This document shows positions 4,452-5,361 of a DNA stretch of 5,361 nt, one piece after another; position 1 is the stretch's first letter, and each line of letters begins with the position of its first letter. A program made the translations under genes and the position numbers. The stretch comes from an uncultured Mailhella sp. (GTDB taxonomy: Bacteria; Desulfobacterota; Desulfovibrionia; Desulfovibrionales; Desulfovibrionaceae): NCBI GenBank assembly GCA_948482415.1, contig CAOMFZ010000137.1:1-5361 (forward strand), in the 5' to 3' direction. The notes beneath the pieces were generated by a model, which was not told where the DNA came from, searched no databases, and saw only the letters and a list, made by a program, of their open reading frames with translations.

Positions 4452-5075
4452 ATGAATACGGCAACGTATATAAAAGAAGTGAACAATACTCCTGTGCTGT
4501 TCAATATTGATAATGCTCGTGATATGGCAAATCTTGAAGCGTTGCAGGCGATTAAAATGCCTGAGAACATGGCAAATGAGATTTTCGGAAATAACATCAG
4601 ATACGCAGATAACACGACCTGCGTAATCACGGAAAACCCGGACAATGCGGAATTTCCGTTCGATGTGCGGTTCGACAGTTCCAAAATCCCCGCCATGCCT
4701 CAAACCAAAAGAAAATTGATGGACAGTTATCTTGCAGGAATTGGTATGCCAGCTACAAAGAAATATATAACTATCAATCTTCCTGTTCTAAGCGGTGGAT
4801 CTACTTGGAATGGAGCATTTTATGACGCTCCTGCAAATGGCTGGGCATTTATCAATGCCGAACCGGCGGCAGGTAAAAACTGTTTAGTTAGTGTGAGCAA
4901 TTTCAGTAATCCTGTAATTCGTTCAACTGCTTTGTCTAATGACCTAGTCATGTGTGTGTTACCCTTATATTATATTCTTTATTCCTTTGAGTTAAATCCG
5001 TTACCTCAATATAATCATATTTTATCTCATTATCACTATTATGTTTTCTTAATGATTAATAAGATCATTGTGTAA
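4452..5075 (+). CDS. Putative receptor-binding fibre protein, C-terminus probably truncated
   Basis: 207 aa in frame from ATG 4452, with GAGG (4443-4446) 5 nt upstream; it follows the collar fibre after 57 nt. No strong family match is visible. Residues 1-92 (MNTATYIKEVNNTPVLFNID, then NARDMANLEAL) look like an attachment or adaptor part in phage-style DNA. Residues about 100-170 are beta-rich, containing INLPVLSGGSTWNGAFYDAP, GWAFINAEP and NPVIRSTALSNDLVMCVLP, like the end domains of phage fibres. From residue 171 the product turns into PLYYILYSFELNPLPQYNHI and similar sequence, encoded by DNA with 26 G/C of 114 bases. Such end domains usually continue for another few strands, so I infer a deletion or recombination near 4962 that joined the gene to unrelated AT-rich DNA. 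Fibre function comes from position and fold impression only. Confidence 0.6.
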   Translation: MNTATYIKEVNNTPVLFNIDNARDMANLEALQAIKMPENMANEIFGNNIRYADNTTCVITENPDNAEFPFDVRFDSSKIPAMPQTKRKLMDSYLAGIGMPATKKYITINLPVLSGGSTWNGAFYDAPANGWAFINAEPAAGKNCLVSVSNFSNPVIRSTALSNDLVMCVLPLYYILYSFELNPLPQYNHILSHYHYYVFLMINKIIV

Positions 5076-5095
5076 TAGCCCGATTTAAGGCTTAG

Positions 5096-5127
5096 TCAGA
5101 ACAGTGGTTTTGAGACCACAAATCTGA
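5096..5127. repeat. Composite stem-loop just after the fibre gene
   Basis: TCAGA (5096-5100) pairs with TCTGA (5123-5127) and GTGGT (5104-5108) with ACCAC (5115-5119), with a symmetric 3x3 internal loop and a TTTGAG apical loop. A 4-bp hairpin AGCC/GGCT (5077-5092) precedes it. No T-run follows on either strand. It could be an mRNA 3'-end structure or a remnant of a longer element. It is not a tRNA: the linker and loop sizes are wrong and there is no T-arm. Confidence 0.45.
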
Positions 5128-5332
5128 AGAGAAAAAATTTATTTTTACTATAATATCAATAGTTTATATACTATATCTTTTCATATCTCATTTAATCTCT
5201 TTTGAAAATGGGTCATCTTTCATAATGCCCAACATTTTATGTATATATGACAGTGTATAAAAAAATTTTCGTCATAATGATAGTAAAAAGCACCTTTCAA
5301 TATCATTTCACAAATATCATCTTTTCTATGAT

Positions 5333-5361
5333 AAAAAAGTGTGCAGTTATTCACTACACAC
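5333..5361 (-). terminator. Minus-strand intrinsic terminator for a gene beyond the right edge
   Basis: GTGTG (5339-5343) pairs with CACAC (5357-5361) and AGT (5345-5347) with ACT (5353-5355), around TATTC, with one C/A mismatch. On the minus strand the stem is followed by TTTTTT (5338-5333) and ATC. A minus-strand gene, probably outside the phage module, should end shortly to the right of the window. The stem could extend further beyond base 5361. Confidence 0.68.

Larger units (their letters stand above)
5076..5361. other. AT-rich region without a convincing gene
   Basis: Both strands are full of stops; the longest frames are about 30 codons. Apart from the stem-loop at 5096-5127 and the terminator at 5333-5361 I see no RNA gene, insertion-sequence end or attachment site. 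On the minus strand two short frames (from ATG 5306 and ending near 5180) would join across a run of seven T's into one peptide of about 40 residues ending in DDPFSKEIK, which might be a decayed gene tail, but the evidence is thin. Confidence 0.5.

Noticed and set aside
4740..5075. Diversity-generating retroelement variable repeat at the end of the fibre gene
   Set aside because: No template repeat or reverse transcriptase is in the window, and the end of the gene looks truncated rather than like a C-lectin domain.
5077..5127. tRNA-like pair of hairpins after the fibre gene
   Set aside because: Linker length between the arms, anticodon-loop size and absence of an acceptor stem, T-arm or CCA end exclude a tRNA.
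5180..5306. Frameshifted minus-strand gene across a run of seven T's
   Set aside because: The joined peptide is only about 40 residues with no recognisable motif, in DNA so AT-rich that short open frames mean little.

Overview
The window is part of a temperate, contractile-tailed (P2/Mu-like myovirus) prophage, or a remnant of one, in a fairly low-GC bacterium. The host cannot be named from the sequence. The tail proteins are of the type found in prophages of Gram-negative bacteria. The contrast between moderate-GC tail genes and AT-rich flanks would suit a low-GC Desulfovibrionaceae host such as Lawsonia, but that is a guess.

Left third (1 to about 1141, minus strand) is a lysogeny-control module rather than tail DNA. 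Read in the minus direction it holds a promoter (about 1087-1115), a 77-nt structured RNA that I call a C4-type antisense RNA (1001-925) with a U-tract behind its closing stem, a 38-codon leader ORF whose ribosome-binding site is complementary to a loop of that RNA, a second promoter with palindromic operators, a 47-aa Arc-like ribbon-helix-helix protein with a GTG start, an intercistronic hairpin that is a terminator only on the opposite strand, and a BRO-N antirepressor gene that leaves the window at base 1. The layout resembles the phage P1/P7 immI region (c4-icd-ant) joined to the phage P22 immI region (arc-ant with the opposing sar RNA).

Middle (1163-4394, plus strand): after a strong plus-strand terminator comes a tight operon in P2 order, W (gp25-like baseplate), J (baseplate wedge), I (tail protein I) and an H-like collar/fibre protein. 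Genes are 9 nt apart, 1 nt apart, then overlap by 4 nt. Together they would build the baseplate edge and attach the receptor-binding fibres. The genes expected upstream of W (such as the V spike) are absent and replaced by the control module.

Right end (4452-5361): a further fibre-like gene whose last ~37 codons fall into AT-rich DNA unlike the rest and look like a truncation. About 290 bases of AT-rich, apparently non-coding DNA follow, with one composite stem-loop and, at the very end, a minus-strand terminator for a gene lying beyond the window.

The most interesting part is the 496-1141 control module. Its RNA identity rests on length (77 nt), fold, position before an antirepressor gene and loop-to-RBS complementarity; I could not run a covariance search.
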